This document shows, piece by piece, positions 1 through 9,686 of a stretch of DNA of 64,000 nt. The stretch is from the NCBI GenBank assembly GCA_964628835.1, contig CAZVME010000009.1, positions 1 to 64,000 of the forward strand, in the 5' to 3' direction. The translations under genes were made by a program, and so were the position numbers. A model generated the notes under the pieces. That model was not told the DNA's origin. It worked only from the letters and a program-made list of their open reading frames with translations, and ran no database searches. This DNA is from JAAGZL01 sp964628835. GTDB lineage: Bacteria > Pseudomonadota > Gammaproteobacteria > Chromatiales > Chromatiaceae. Each line of letters begins with the position of its first letter. Position 1 is the first letter of the stretch.

Positions 1-207
1 CTCTTTTTGCGTTATTGTAACGCTAACAGGTGTCTACGATACTAGGGGCTTGCCAGTTAACTGTCGTTGTTTAAACGAAGTCCATCAGTCGGTCATTGAA
101 ATAGATCGGAAAACAATTTAAGACAGCTTTACAATTCCTAATCGGCATGGTCTATTTTTTCGAAGCTTCTTGTATTGCTAGGTAGACAACTTATTTGGCT
201 GAATCAT
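1..207. other. Non-coding left flank
   Basis: No convincing gene is visible in these 207 bases. The stretch is AT-rich and ends with the octamer tgaatcat at 200-207. That octamer is repeated just beyond the insertion sequence at 1514-1521, so this flank was continuous with 1522 onward before the element inserted. Confidence 0.5.
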
Positions 208-1513
208 GGGATTGTAAAATTCTCTGTGTAAATGGCGGCTTGTCACAGTGATACCCGATCACCGAATATAATCATAAACTGGCTCATGGCCTGCTTCCAG
301 TCCCGAATTGGCATTGTCCATTTCTTTGATATCTGATGCAGTGCCAAGTACAGGACCTTCATCACCGACTCGTCAGTCGGAAATGACCTGCGGGTCTTGG
401 TGACTTTCCGCAAAGAGGCATTCAATGACTCTATTGCATTGGTAGTGTAGATCACCTTCCTGATCGGTGGTGGATAATCGAAGAAAGGTATCAGGCGTTC
501 CCAGTTATTTCGCCAAGATCGACTGATGGTCGAATGCTCCTCATCCCATTTAGTTGCAAACTCATCCAGGGCCTGTTCGCCCTCTGACAGGGTTGGAGCT
601 GCGTAGATACGCCGCAGATCGGCCGCGACTGCCTTGCGCTGTTTCCAGCTCACATAGCGCAGGGAGTGGCGTACCTGGTGGACAATGCAGAGTTGAACCT
701 GGGTTTGTGGGTAGACAGCCTCTATGGCCTCGGGAAAGCCCTTCAGGCCATCGACGCAGGCTATAAATATATCCTGCAATCCCCGGTTCTTCAGCTCCGT
801 CATCACCGACAGCCAGAACTTGGCTCCTTCGGTTTGAGCCATCCAGAGGCCCAGCAGCTCCTTCTCACCATCCATGTTGATACCCAGGGCCAGGTAGACT
901 GATTTATTCTGTACAGCACCGGAGGCGCGGCTACGGACCACCAGAGCATCGAGGTAGACAATGGGGTAAATAGCATCCAGTGGGCGATTCTGCCAGGCGG
1001 TGACCTCGTCCATGACCGCATTGGTGACTTGGGAGATGAAGGTAGCCGATACCTCAACCCCGTAGACATCTTCAAAATGGACCTGAATATCCCGTGTGGT
1101 CATGCCCTTAGCATAAAGGGACACAGTACGATCATCGAAACCATGAAGCTGCCTCTCGCCTTTCTTGACCAGCTTCGGTTCAAAAGATCCATTGCGGTCA
1201 CGGGGTACTTCCAGATCCATATCACCGTGAATACTGCGTACAGATTTACGGTTCTTGCCGTTCCGGGAATTGCCGGTATTATGGCCGGAAGGATCATGCT
1301 TTGAATAACCAAGATGGGTCTCCATCTCGGCCTCCAGGGCATGTTCAGCTACTTTCTTGGTGAGTCCTTGAGCAGGCCATCTTCCCCAAGAATATCCTCA
1401 CGGGAAGTGCTGTCCTTCAATAACTGGTCGATCAATTTGTCTGAGATTGGCATTTGTTACTCCTTTCAACAGAGTTAATAGAATGCCATTTACACAGATC
1501 TTTTTACACTCCC
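208..1513 (-). mobile_element. IS256-family insertion sequence, complete ends
   Basis: The element is about 1,306 bp and carries one transposase gene on the minus strand. Its ends are 29-bp imperfect inverted repeats: 208-236 (starting gggattgtaaaa) and 1485-1513 (reverse complement starting gggagtgtaaaa), with 25 of 29 positions matching and a shared inner block ctgtgtaaatggc. The octamer tgaatcat directly flanks it on both sides (200-207 and 1514-1521) and can be read as 9 bp if one terminal base is reassigned. An 8-9 bp target duplication is characteristic of the IS256 family. The clean duplication suggests a fairly recent insertion at the edge of the polysaccharide locus. Confidence 0.93.
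243..1453 (-). pseudogene. IS256-family (mutator-type) transposase, frameshifted near the N-terminus
   Basis: This is the DDE transposase of the surrounding insertion sequence. The long readable part (1325 to 243, 360 residues) has the family's catalytic residues: Asp in YLDAL (about 126), Asp in CVDGLKG (about 192), the CxxH pair in CIVHQ (213-216) and Glu in TNAIESLN (about 299). The natural start is an ATG at 1453, whose first 29 codons end in EDGLLK. That frame then hits a TAG after 34 codons. The expected continuation LTKKVAEHALEAEMETHLG is present in the next frame, so one base is missing near 1364-1368. No A-rich slippery site is seen there, so this is more likely a disabling mutation or sequencing error than programmed frameshifting. 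Confidence 0.9.
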
Positions 1514-1521
1514 TGAATCAT

Positions 1522-1647
1522 TGGTCGGGGCAATATCAGGCTGTCGAAGATCGAGTGCCTTTGGGGAACTTGGATACCCCAAAAGGCATCACGACACCAA
1601 AGACTCCCTTAACACTTTCTTGTATATGATAACACTTGATTGTTGAT
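1522..1647. other. Intergenic segment with a hairpin
   Basis: No supported gene lies here. An inverted repeat, cctttgggg at 1558-1566 and ccccaaaagg at 1577-1586 with a 10-base loop, could act as a transcription terminator or barrier downstream of the minus-strand polysaccharide operon that ends at 1648. There is no clean T-tract, so the role is uncertain. Confidence 0.35.
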
Positions 1648-2595
1648 TCAAGATGACTTCTCAAATACCTGATCATACACACGCATAACCTGCCTGGATA
1701 TATTAGTCAGATCTATCATCTCAAGGCACTTGCTGTTATCTAGCGATGCCCTGGTTTTGATATTGGCAAGAAGTACGGTAATGGTGTTTGCAATATGTTT
1801 TGAGTCTCTGTCAGTCACCACGGCACCAAACTCCACCAGCTCCACCCATTGTTTCACATCGCCAACATCGACCGAAACAAACGGTAGCTTAGATGCTATA
1901 GCTTCCTTAATAACTGTCGGTGACCCCTCAGATATAGAAGTCAACAGCATAACATCACACTCCCAGTATAATTCTCTAACGCGCTGGCGGTCGATGTTAA
2001 CAAGATGAACCTCAGTTACCTTATTCCCCCTTTGCTCCAACTCTAAACAGACTGATTTAAAAAGACCATAATCCTTGATTGTTCTAGCCGGATCAGATGG
2101 AAACAGTACCTTAATCTTACCTGGCATCGCTGGGCTTGGATTATTTCCATGGGAAGGTGGTAGTGAAAACTTCTTCACTGGGATACCGCATGGAATCATC
2201 TCTCCATATCCAAGCGACTCCCTAAGCCTCTGAGCAACAACTATTACCTTTGCTGCTAGAGGTGCAAGAAATCTGGAAACATACTTGGTTGGACTTACCA
2301 GCAGATCAGAGCCGTGAAATGTTACAACTATGGGAGCCCGAACAAAGAGTAATGATACGAGTGTAAGGCCAAAATGTGCATGAACAATGTCATATTTCCC
2401 TTTCCTCACAACAAACGGCAACAATAGAATCTCCCGCAGGTAACCCCATCTTGGCCTGTCTCCTTCAATCACCCTGACGTCTATGGTTAAATCTGGGTAG
2501 CACTCACGTAGCGACTCAATCTGTTCCTTAACAAACGGGCTTACGAAAGGCCTTTTCTGAGTTGGGAATAAGTTAGTTACAACAAGTATTCTCAA
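1648..2595 (-). CDS. Glycosyltransferase, GT4-like (group 1)
   Basis: A 315-residue glycosyltransferase with the GT-B layout of the GT4 family. The N-terminal half starts MRILVVTNLFPT and contains DIVHAHFG and TFHGSD, the usual donor/acceptor cleft motifs. The C-terminal half has ISEGSPTVIKEA, in which EGSP (about 223-226) matches the nucleotide-sugar binding E(x7)E region. It presumably adds one sugar of the repeat unit at the cytoplasmic face. Its start overlaps the stop of the upstream Wzy-like gene by 4 bp, which suggests translational coupling. It is the last gene of the operon. The sugar and linkage cannot be told from sequence, and the protein is slightly shorter than the usual 350-400 residues. 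Confidence 0.85.
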   Translation of the reverse strand: MRILVVTNLFPTQKRPFVSPFVKEQIESLRECYPDLTIDVRVIEGDRPRWGYLREILLLPFVVRKGKYDIVHAHFGLTLVSLLFVRAPIVVTFHGSDLLVSPTKYVSRFLAPLAAKVIVVAQRLRESLGYGEMIPCGIPVKKFSLPPSHGNNPSPAMPGKIKVLFPSDPARTIKDYGLFKSVCLELEQRGNKVTEVHLVNIDRQRVRELYWECDVMLLTSISEGSPTVIKEAIASKLPFVSVDVGDVKQWVELVEFGAVVTDRDSKHIANTITVLLANIKTRASLDNSKCLEMIDLTNISRQVMRVYDQVFEKSS

Positions 2596-4037
2596 TTTAC
2601 CCCCTTGCTTGATACTACCGGAATATTCTTGCTCTTACGTAACGGATAACTACAAAAATAGCAGTACCAAATGATGGACCAGATTACATTAAAGTACCAT
2701 CTGTTCTCGTTTGAGTGATCCGTTATGGAGTTTGCTGCAAGTGCGATAAGAACACCTATACCCGCAAGGTAAACAGCAAGCGCGGCAGGGTCATTGCTTA
2801 AAGTCCTTCGCCTTCGCAGAAACGAAAGTATCAGGCCAATTACGAGAACTGCATAGCCAAGCCCCCCAAAAATACCATAACTTACGGCATAGACTATGTA
2901 ATCATTATGGATAAATCGCCCACTGGTTTCTTTTAAGGTGAGACCAACACCTTCTGGATGTTCAAGGAAAGCATCTATGCCAAGACCCCATAACGTAAAC
3001 CTATCCGTATCAACATTTGTGACACGGTGCTCAAAGCGCTTTCCCAGGTATGTTTTCGTACTCTCTGGAGCAAAGGCGTATGACAAGATCAGAGCAGAGG
3101 ACATGATGACTACAGAGAGAAGAACTTTATTTGCGCTGATCTTGCGGACCTGAATGTAGAATATGGCTGCCAAGCCTAAGAAACAGGCTATCATGCTACC
3201 GAAACTGGCAGTGGCAAAAAGCAAAAATACATTCATAACCAAGCATGTTAAGGCTAATAATCTGTATTTACCCTTAACATCAGATACGGCTATTGCAGTT
3301 GATGCACAAATCAGAGCTGCAAGTATGAACCCGATCTCCGTTCTCAAGAAATTCACATAAACATTGCCAAGGCGATACATGAGAAAACCTTCCGGAAGCA
3401 TTTGAGTATGCTGGGAGGCTTGGTACCAATTAGTTACTGACCCAAACAGTTTTGCGGAAACCAGTAGTAGTGTTGATGGGATAATCAGGAAATATAGCAG
3501 ACCCCGGAGGTTAGCAGCAGGATCTTTGCTTTCCCTCATCCTAAGGTAAACCACCGGTAATAGAAGAAATGGACCCAAAAAGTAATTAAATCCAAAGGCT
3601 CCTTGCCGCATGATGCTCTTGAAAACATCTATATCTCCGGACATCCAATTGATAGAACTGGTAGTGATTCCTAGTATGGCTAGAACGCTAGCTAGATAAA
3701 TCCATTTTGGAAGCATGAATAAATAGCGCGCATTAAAGAGCGCAAACCAAGCAGCAAAAACCAGATTACACGTAAACTGCTGTTTTGCTATAAAAATTGG
3801 TGTTGCTGAAGATATGGAAACCAAAGAAATCCATGGGCGGGTATTTTTCCTCCACCATAAAGTCATAATGATTGACAGGGCAAGAAAAATAATCTGGAAG
3901 ACAAGGGAGCGTCCGAGAACAACGGCAACTGCAATAATTGCCATCCCCAGACAAAAAGCAATGACTAATGATCCTCCTCGAGTTTCCTTAAAGCTGACTG
4001 TGCGCCGATTATATAAGGTCTTTGAAGAATTACTCAT
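2592..4037 (-). CDS. O-antigen ligase/polymerase (Wzy-WaaL-like) membrane protein
   Basis: A polytopic inner-membrane protein of about 481 residues with some ten or more hydrophobic segments. It has one large periplasmic loop near residues 330-380 with RFTLWGLGIDAFLEHPEGVG and a following IHNDYIVY stretch. That pattern (a W-G-x-G-ID-F segment followed by HNDY) is typical of the O-antigen ligase/Wzy superfamily, which polymerises or transfers lipid-linked repeat units. The start is best placed at the ATG at 4037. There ATGAGTAA overlaps the stop of the flippase gene and an AAGG sits about 9 bases upstream. A longer reading begins at 4058. Position directly after a Wzx flippase favours Wzy polymerase over ligase. 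Confidence 0.82.
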   Translation of the reverse strand: MSNSSKTLYNRRTVSFKETRGGSLVIAFCLGMAIIAVAVVLGRSLVFQIIFLALSIIMTLWWRKNTRPWISLVSISSATPIFIAKQQFTCNLVFAAWFALFNARYLFMLPKWIYLASVLAILGITTSSINWMSGDIDVFKSIMRQGAFGFNYFLGPFLLLPVVYLRMRESKDPAANLRGLLYFLIIPSTLLLVSAKLFGSVTNWYQASQHTQMLPEGFLMYRLGNVYVNFLRTEIGFILAALICASTAIAVSDVKGKYRLLALTCLVMNVFLLFATASFGSMIACFLGLAAIFYIQVRKISANKVLLSVVIMSSALILSYAFAPESTKTYLGKRFEHRVTNVDTDRFTLWGLGIDAFLEHPEGVGLTLKETSGRFIHNDYIVYAVSYGIFGGLGYAVLVIGLILSFLRRRRTLSNDPAALAVYLAGIGVLIALAANSITDHSNENRWYFNVIWSIIWYCYFCSYPLRKSKNIPVVSSKGVN

Positions 4038-5382
4038 TGCAAACACGGTCCTTCGCATGCCTAGTCAAAATGAATAAATCCACATATGCAGCTAAGGTTC
4101 TTGCCAATCGCCCAAGCAGAGACCCTACTGCCACAGCTAGTAATCCCCCAATAATTGGCGCAAGGAAATATGTAGCCAATGGGAACACGATAACACCAGC
4201 TATAACACTACGCCCATATAACCATGGTCTGCCTGTAGCAAATAGCACATTAACTGGAAGAAATGCTGCTTCAACAATTGAAAATAGTAGACATACCTTC
4301 ATTACCGAAATTCCGTCAATATACATAGGTATAAAAAACGGTACAAAATAATCTAACAAATACGTACCGATAGATACCAATAGCATCATAGATACAGTGA
4401 GACCAATCGTTACCCAGATTATTCTACTATTTGCCTTACGCACACTGCCTTCCTGCGCTAATGAGGTTACAACCCTAGGGGTTAGTACCTGCCACATAGC
4501 CATAGGTAACGAATTAACTGCGCTACGCATTACAACTGCAACAGAAAAAAGTCCGAGAGACGTTAGCCCACCAAAGTAGAGCACTAAGGCACTCTCAGTT
4601 GCTAGCCAAATAGATGTATATAAATTCCCCCAGACACTAAATGGCAATCCTATTTTTATGAGACCAGCAAGTGCTTCAATATTAAGATGATATCTCATCT
4701 TAAGTGGCCTGAACCTGTGGTATAACATAACTGACAGGAATGATGGAACTGCCACACGAACACAAAGTCCATAAAATTTCAGAAATGGTAGAACGAATAC
4801 CATTCCAAAGCTCACCAAAGCCTGAATGAACTGGATTCTTGAGAGCCTAACGAAATGGTTAAGTGTTCTGTATGTAGAAGTAAGGTATCCACCATAAAAA
4901 ATGCCCCAGCAAGCGAAAGCCTGAGATAGCCATCCAAAAACACCAAAATAATCTTTACTAACAAAGCTGTATAGTGCACAAATAATAAAACCAATCGAAA
5001 TAAAGATTGAAAGGAGAATATTGTAGGCACCTGCTGCTGAAGCAATGTCTTCGACCTGATCCGGCTTCTCTTTACCAACATAATACGGAATCTGCCGCCA
5101 TAGTCCGTCCCACGTCCCTAGATGCATAAATATTAGATAAGTTAGTGGAATAGTATAGAACCTGAATGCACCAGTAACTTCAGGGCCAAGGTAACGTGCA
5201 ACAAGTAAACCGCCTATTGCCGTAAGCACTGCAGTTGCAATATTGCTACTCATGAGAGCCGCAACAGACCTGATTACTTGACGGTTTTTAGACATCCGAG
5301 CATAAACTCTTGCGACTTTCTTCCGCAGAGATGAAGTATCATCTTCGTCACAACCAACTTGCTCTTCATTTTTAGCTTTCAC
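4030..5382 (-). CDS. Wzx-type polysaccharide flippase (MATE/MOP superfamily)
   Basis: A 450-residue membrane protein with about 12 hydrophobic segments after a charged cytoplasmic N-terminus of about 35 residues. It matches the polysaccharide-specific transporter group of the MOP superfamily, including the early segment ALMSSNIATAVLTAIGGLLV and ARYLGPEVTGAFRFY. It should flip undecaprenyl-linked repeat units across the inner membrane for Wzy polymerisation. The start is a GTG with a purine-rich AGAGGTG about 8 bases upstream. A stronger AGGAGGTGA just overlaps the GTG and points to an out-of-frame ATG at +13, so the exact start is uncertain. The stop overlaps the start of the Wzy-like gene. 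Confidence 0.87.
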   Translation of the reverse strand: MKAKNEEQVGCDEDDTSSLRKKVARVYARMSKNRQVIRSVAALMSSNIATAVLTAIGGLLVARYLGPEVTGAFRFYTIPLTYLIFMHLGTWDGLWRQIPYYVGKEKPDQVEDIASAAGAYNILLSIFISIGFIICALYSFVSKDYFGVFGWLSQAFACWGIFYGGYLTSTYRTLNHFVRLSRIQFIQALVSFGMVFVLPFLKFYGLCVRVAVPSFLSVMLYHRFRPLKMRYHLNIEALAGLIKIGLPFSVWGNLYTSIWLATESALVLYFGGLTSLGLFSVAVVMRSAVNSLPMAMWQVLTPRVVTSLAQEGSVRKANSRIIWVTIGLTVSMMLLVSIGTYLLDYFVPFFIPMYIDGISVMKVCLLFSIVEAAFLPVNVLFATGRPWLYGRSVIAGVIVFPLATYFLAPIIGGLLAVAVGSLLGRLARTLAAYVDLFILTRHAKDRVCNE

Positions 5383-5412
5383 CTCCTACACACCTCTGAC
5401 TGCAGAAATTAT

Positions 5413-6597
5413 TTACAAACTTCTAATAAAGTCAAGTAAATCAATTCCTTGCTGCTTATTATTAAAATACGTAATTGCAGTCTCACGCCCTCTTTCACCA
5501 ATAGCCTTCGCAGAGCTATGATCATTTATGAGAAACTCTACAGCTTGACACACCTCCTTACTGGAACCTGCCTTGACAAGCATGGCGTTATCCTTGTTTT
5601 TGAGAAACCTATCGACATCGGAAACCCTGGATGCAATAACGGGTTTTCCTGTTGCAAGGTATTCACCCAGTTTAAAAGGGAATCCGGCCTGGGCAAAAGC
5701 AAGATCCACCCGGGTCATGCACGGTATATCAGCATCATTCAAGAATGAATAATAATCCTTCTCATCCAAATAACCTTTGTAGTCTATCCGATCCTTATAT
5801 GGTGAAGTGTCTACCCGAGCAAAAAACTCATTCATTGCCGCACTATCTCCACGACCGGTAAGGACCAAATATATATTATCATGCCTCTCAGCCAAGTTAT
5901 CGAAAGCATCAAGCAGTATTGGAACCCCATCCTTCTTACCAAAGCTGCCGGCATAAAATAACGTTTTGATTGGCTTGTTCATGTCAAGAGTCCGAGGAAA
6001 AAACGCCATGTCTACAGAGATAGACATGTAATGTAGAGGCACCCTTCCCTGAGTAAGCGATCTGCTTTTCTTTTCCAGGTATGAACTGATAACAATAATT
6101 CCTGAAGCCAGACTCCTGATTTGCGATGAAATCCTGTTGGCGATTTTACTCCTGGCGTACTGGTAAAAAGAGCGGGAAACATCCTTTGCCAGACCAAAAT
6201 CCTCAATAACATCAAAAATGATCGTATAGCCTAGTCTTTTTGCGTAGTAAAGGGGTACGATGCTATCAATGAATATGGGACCGTAAAAATAGATAACGTT
6301 CTTGCTACTAGGCTTAAAGGCTCTTTTTACTGCAGTAATTGTCTTATAGTAAAGGACCGGCAACGCTACTAACATCTTAGCCCTAAAGAGATCTCCTATA
6401 ATAGTTTCATAAGGCGTGTTCTCAAACACCCCTGAGAGTGCATCATCCAGGGTAGATTGGCGTTGGATTATTACTCGCGTCTCTACGTCAGGTAATTCTT
6501 TAAGTGCATTAATAACGTTCTGGATGCGTTTTGTCGCCGCCATACCACGGGGGTATGTAAACCCCCCCATGAAGATAAGGTTAACTTTATTATCCAT
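5413..6597 (-). CDS. Glycosyltransferase, GT4 family
   Basis: A 394-residue GT-B glycosyltransferase. The N-terminus NLIFMGGFTYPRGMAATKR is the glycine-rich opening seen in many EPS GT4 enzymes. The C-terminal domain starts at LFYAGSFGKKDGVPILLDAF (about 210), carries VLTGRGD, and ends in the donor-binding KLGEYLATGKPVIAS motif (about 328). It likely transfers a hexose onto the growing lipid-linked oligosaccharide. GGAA lies 6-7 bases before the ATG. It is about 30 bp upstream of the flippase gene and probably co-transcribed with it. A 405-bp gene-free gap lies upstream, so this may be the first gene of a sub-operon. Confidence 0.87.
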   Translation of the reverse strand: MDNKVNLIFMGGFTYPRGMAATKRIQNVINALKELPDVETRVIIQRQSTLDDALSGVFENTPYETIIGDLFRAKMLVALPVLYYKTITAVKRAFKPSSKNVIYFYGPIFIDSIVPLYYAKRLGYTIIFDVIEDFGLAKDVSRSFYQYARSKIANRISSQIRSLASGIIVISSYLEKKSRSLTQGRVPLHYMSISVDMAFFPRTLDMNKPIKTLFYAGSFGKKDGVPILLDAFDNLAERHDNIYLVLTGRGDSAAMNEFFARVDTSPYKDRIDYKGYLDEKDYYSFLNDADIPCMTRVDLAFAQAGFPFKLGEYLATGKPVIASRVSDVDRFLKNKDNAMLVKAGSSKEVCQAVEFLINDHSSAKAIGERGRETAITYFNNKQQGIDLLDFIRSL

Positions 6598-7002
6598 TTT
6601 TTATTCCAAAAAATAAAACCAACATGGATCATGTGTCCAACATACGTTACTAACAAGTTTTCTTAATTTTTGATGGTTAATTATTAAGTAGGTTAATAGT
6701 CATATGCCATCAAGGCTAAATGTCAGATAAAATACCCATAACTTTGCTCGAATCAATAATAAGAACTAATAGCTGAAATATCCCTATGTGCCGTGCTTTA
6801 CCCGTGTTAAAAATTACGTTATATAAATAGGTATTGTATCAACCTTTACTCATCGCTCTTGTAAACATATTTACCTAAGAGCAGGCACCATACTTCAGGT
6901 AATATCGTATTCGTAATTTGTATTACGGCAGTAATGCTTTAACCAATTCTTCAGTTTGTGGCGCAATGTATATGAATCTAATTTCTAGTATTTGTCTATT
7001 AT
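6598..7002. other. 405-bp AT-rich intergenic region
   Basis: No ORF with protein-like composition or RNA gene could be recognised. The stretch is markedly AT-rich compared with the housekeeping side of the window and separates two glycosyltransferase genes on the minus strand. It probably carries the promoter for the 6597-1648 sub-operon, but no clear -35/-10 pair can be assigned with confidence. Confidence 0.4.
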
Positions 7003-8166
7003 TCAATATTTACCACGAAGCCCTAGTTTCGACATAACTTTCACTGCAAAATAATCTAAACATATTCGTGTAGTTGGTATTTCTCGATTAACAAGATGCT
7101 GGTATATCCTTCCATAAATACTATCCTCTTTATAAAAGTCCTCAACTTTACCAAGCGAGAAATACTGTCCTTCACAATCTTCAATAATGTTTGTTTCAAG
7201 CGGAATTAATACGTTACTAAAGGAAACAATCGGATTCTTACATTTTTTAGAAGACAATATGAAATTCGAATTAAGATCCTCGATTCTTTTTACACCAGCC
7301 AAGTCAACATCAAATTCATAATCTTGTAGTTTTTTATTTTGTTTAAGCAGATCAGGAAACACTTCAAAAAATGCATCATATTTAATTGAGCCTGATGACA
7401 ATTGTGAAAATCTCATTGAAGAAACCTGATGCTCTGGTTGGAGGCTTACCTGCGTTAAAATAAAGTCCCCATTCATTCCAATGTGAGTTCCTGCGTCACC
7501 ACAATTAGTCACAAAAGAGATATATGGGTAAGCGAAAAACCTATTTGTATCTACAAGATATGCAATGAAAAATTTTTTCCATGAAAACCGAGTCCAGCCC
7601 ACTACCCTCTCTGGAATATTAAAATATGATAGGTCAGCATCCTTGTTATTATCATACCAACTAATAAAAAGACTCCATTGATTCGCAGTCCACAACTGTC
7701 CTCTTGAACTTGCCCACTGCATAAAATACACATCAATATCTTTACGTACAGGACAAAACCTTCCAGTACTTATTTCACTATATTCATATGCATATAGTGA
7801 AATACCTGCAATAACATCATCAGCCTTATAATACTCTTTAGCTTTTAGCGCATAATCATAAAAGTTCTTTGCTACATAAGAATCATCCTCCAATATTATT
7901 ACTGAACCATACTTTTCTGATAACTGCCCGCAACTCAAAATGTTCGCTCTTAACCCAATATTAGTCTCGTGAGTTATTATCTCTTTTTCACCATAAGGCC
8001 AATGATATTGCTCTGCAATTCTTAATACATTTTCGTTCCCACTGTAATCTACAGAGAAAACAATCTTTACATCTTTTGGATAGTAAGCGCGCTGCAAAGA
8101 TGATAAAAGCCGCTCAAGCGCTCTTGTCTTATTAAAACATGGGACAACAATTACCGGATTCCGCAT
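7003..8166 (-). CDS. Glycosyltransferase, GT-A fold (GT2- or GT13/GNT-I-like)
   Basis: A 387-residue protein beginning MRNPVIVVPCFNKTRALERL, the nucleotide-binding opening of GT-A glycosyltransferases. The acidic metal-binding motif is EDDSY near residue 92, and the EDD form is reminiscent of GNT-I-like (GT13) enzymes rather than the DXD of plain GT2. The downstream FSWKKFFIAYLVDTNRFFAYPYISFVTN region is also found in bacterial capsule enzymes of this type. It has no membrane segment and is probably cytoplasmic, adding one sugar to the EPS unit. AGGT sits about 7 bases before the ATG. Codon use is AT-rich, like the neighbouring accessory genes, consistent with horizontal acquisition of this block. 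Confidence 0.75.
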   Translation of the reverse strand: MRNPVIVVPCFNKTRALERLLSSLQRAYYPKDVKIVFSVDYSGNENVLRIAEQYHWPYGEKEIITHETNIGLRANILSCGQLSEKYGSVIILEDDSYVAKNFYDYALKAKEYYKADDVIAGISLYAYEYSEISTGRFCPVRKDIDVYFMQWASSRGQLWTANQWSLFISWYDNNKDADLSYFNIPERVVGWTRFSWKKFFIAYLVDTNRFFAYPYISFVTNCGDAGTHIGMNGDFILTQVSLQPEHQVSSMRFSQLSSGSIKYDAFFEVFPDLLKQNKKLQDYEFDVDLAGVKRIEDLNSNFILSSKKCKNPIVSFSNVLIPLETNIIEDCEGQYFSLGKVEDFYKEDSIYGRIYQHLVNREIPTTRICLDYFAVKVMSKLGLRGKY

Positions 8167-8277
8167 GAAATGTACCTGCCATACTTACACAAAAGTAATA
8201 TTGAATACCTAATCACCGCACTTAATAACACAACAATCTATAGCCTAAGTAAAGTTATCAAATTTGATATGATTCTA

Positions 8278-8889
8278 TTACTCCATATTGAATAAAACAC
8301 TGTCCAGCTCATCCTCATATTCAGTATTGTTAACATATCCTGCTGCACCATCCTGCGAAATCACCTTCCCTGGTACCCCAACAACAACTGAGTTATCTGG
8401 TATATCTTTAGTAACAACGCTATTTGCACCAATAGCGACATTGTTTCCAATTTTCACAGAACCGATTATTTTCGCCCCTGGGCCAATATAGATGTCGTCA
8501 CCTAATATTGGACAACCTTTATACTGACCTCGATTTTTTTGCCCTAGGGTTACACCATGAGAGACAGTACAGTTTTTACCTATGATACTTCTACCATTAA
8601 TAACAATCCCTCCAATATGGTTGATATTAAAGCCATTTCCAATCTCAGTAGAAGGATAGATGGAGATGCCTAATCTTGTTGATAATCTATAGAGAATCAA
8701 TCTAGCGATTGGATATATTGTAAACTTAAGAAACGGATTACACTTGGTGTATCGGCATGTCCGCATCCAGAAGCTGTACTTATATTCATTACAAACGAAG
8801 ATGTGGCGGACAAGTACTATAAATTTTGTATTCCCAACAATACGAAACAGATCTGATAAAATAAGGAACTTATATTCGGCGTACTTCAT
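8278..8889 (-). CDS. Serine acetyltransferase-like hexapeptide acetyltransferase
   Basis: A 203-residue left-handed beta-helix acetyltransferase. Hexapeptide repeats run from about residue 75 (IYPSTEIGNGFNINHIGGIV) through IIGKNCTVSHGVTLG to NVAIGANSVVTKDIPDNSVV. HIGG and the following SHGVTLG match the CysE/LacA-like active-site His region. CysE itself has a longer N-terminal helical domain. In polysaccharide loci such short SAT-like enzymes O-acetylate the glycan or a precursor, which fits here better than cysteine synthesis. The start ATG overlaps the stop of the deacetylase gene by 4 bp (ATGA), suggesting coupled translation. Confidence 0.82.
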   Translation of the reverse strand: MKYAEYKFLILSDLFRIVGNTKFIVLVRHIFVCNEYKYSFWMRTCRYTKCNPFLKFTIYPIARLILYRLSTRLGISIYPSTEIGNGFNINHIGGIVINGRSIIGKNCTVSHGVTLGQKNRGQYKGCPILGDDIYIGPGAKIIGSVKIGNNVAIGANSVVTKDIPDNSVVVGVPGKVISQDGAAGYVNNTEYEDELDSVLFNME

Positions 8890-9686
8890 CGGAGTCCTTT
8901 GAGGGAATTTTTTATCTTGGCGGCAATATTTGTCTCATTCATTACCCTGTAAGTTCTCCGTATTTCTTTTTCCAAATTGGAGCGATTTAGAAACGATTGA
9001 AAACTGTTTAAATCCATATCACGGCTCATGGTAATACGGGGGAGACAATAACTGTTATTTACAGTTAAACGTGTTTGTTCTCCAACCGTAAGAGCACATT
9101 CATAACCGCAGAACTTCACAGCTTCCGCAACCTTATTCGACCATTGTCCCCAAGGATAGGATAACGTATAGAATGATTCACCAAGACGAGTAAGCACATC
9201 ATATGATTCTTTAAGTTGTTGCTGTACCACTTTATTATCTTCAAGTGAGAGATTTATATGTGTAGAAGTATGACTGCCAAGACTGATGCCTTTTTCTTTG
9301 ATACCACGGACCTCATCCTCAGTCATAAGCTGCAAATCTGAAGCACTTTTATTCCATACCGATTTACCACCAAACATACCTGTAATTAGAAAAACTGTGG
9401 CAGGGGCATTACGGTCCAGCAGTATCGGTAACGCATTTAGAATAAAGTCCTTATATCCATCATCGAACGTTATCACAACTTTTTTAAACAAACTTTTATG
9501 GTCGCGAGCCCGTAGCAATTTGAGCATGGATGAAATTGAAATTATCTTAAACCCATTTTGAGCCAGCCAGATAATTTGCTCTTTAAAATCAGCAACGGAC
9601 ACTGCGTAAGGATCGCACGAATTATCGGCGATTGAATGGTACATCAGAATTGAAGGGCCGACTCCCCAGTAAGACATCATACTCAT
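8886..9686 (-). CDS. Polysaccharide deacetylase (NodB domain, CE4)
   Basis: A 266-residue carbohydrate esterase family 4 protein. The NodB motifs are clear: TFDDGY (about 73-78, catalytic Asp and metal-binding Asp), SHTSTH (about 138-143, two metal-binding His) and LSYPWGQ (motif 3). CE4 enzymes remove N- or O-acetyl groups from glycans. Here the likely substrate is the EPS, giving local control of acetylation together with the adjacent acetyltransferase. No secretion signal is obvious, so it may act on cytoplasmic intermediates, as described for XrtA-type EPS loci. It is coupled by 4-bp ATGA overlaps to both neighbours. Confidence 0.88.
   Translation of the reverse strand: MSMMSYWGVGPSILMYHSIADNSCDPYAVSVADFKEQIIWLAQNGFKIISISSMLKLLRARDHKSLFKKVVITFDDGYKDFILNALPILLDRNAPATVFLITGMFGGKSVWNKSASDLQLMTEDEVRGIKEKGISLGSHTSTHINLSLEDNKVVQQQLKESYDVLTRLGESFYTLSYPWGQWSNKVAEAVKFCGYECALTVGEQTRLTVNNSYCLPRITMSRDMDLNSFQSFLNRSNLEKEIRRTYRVMNETNIAAKIKNSLKGLR

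Noticed and set aside
1447..1629. 60-codon plus-strand frame at the insertion-sequence border
   Set aside because: It starts inside the insertion sequence and crosses its terminal repeat and target duplication, so it cannot be an original gene.
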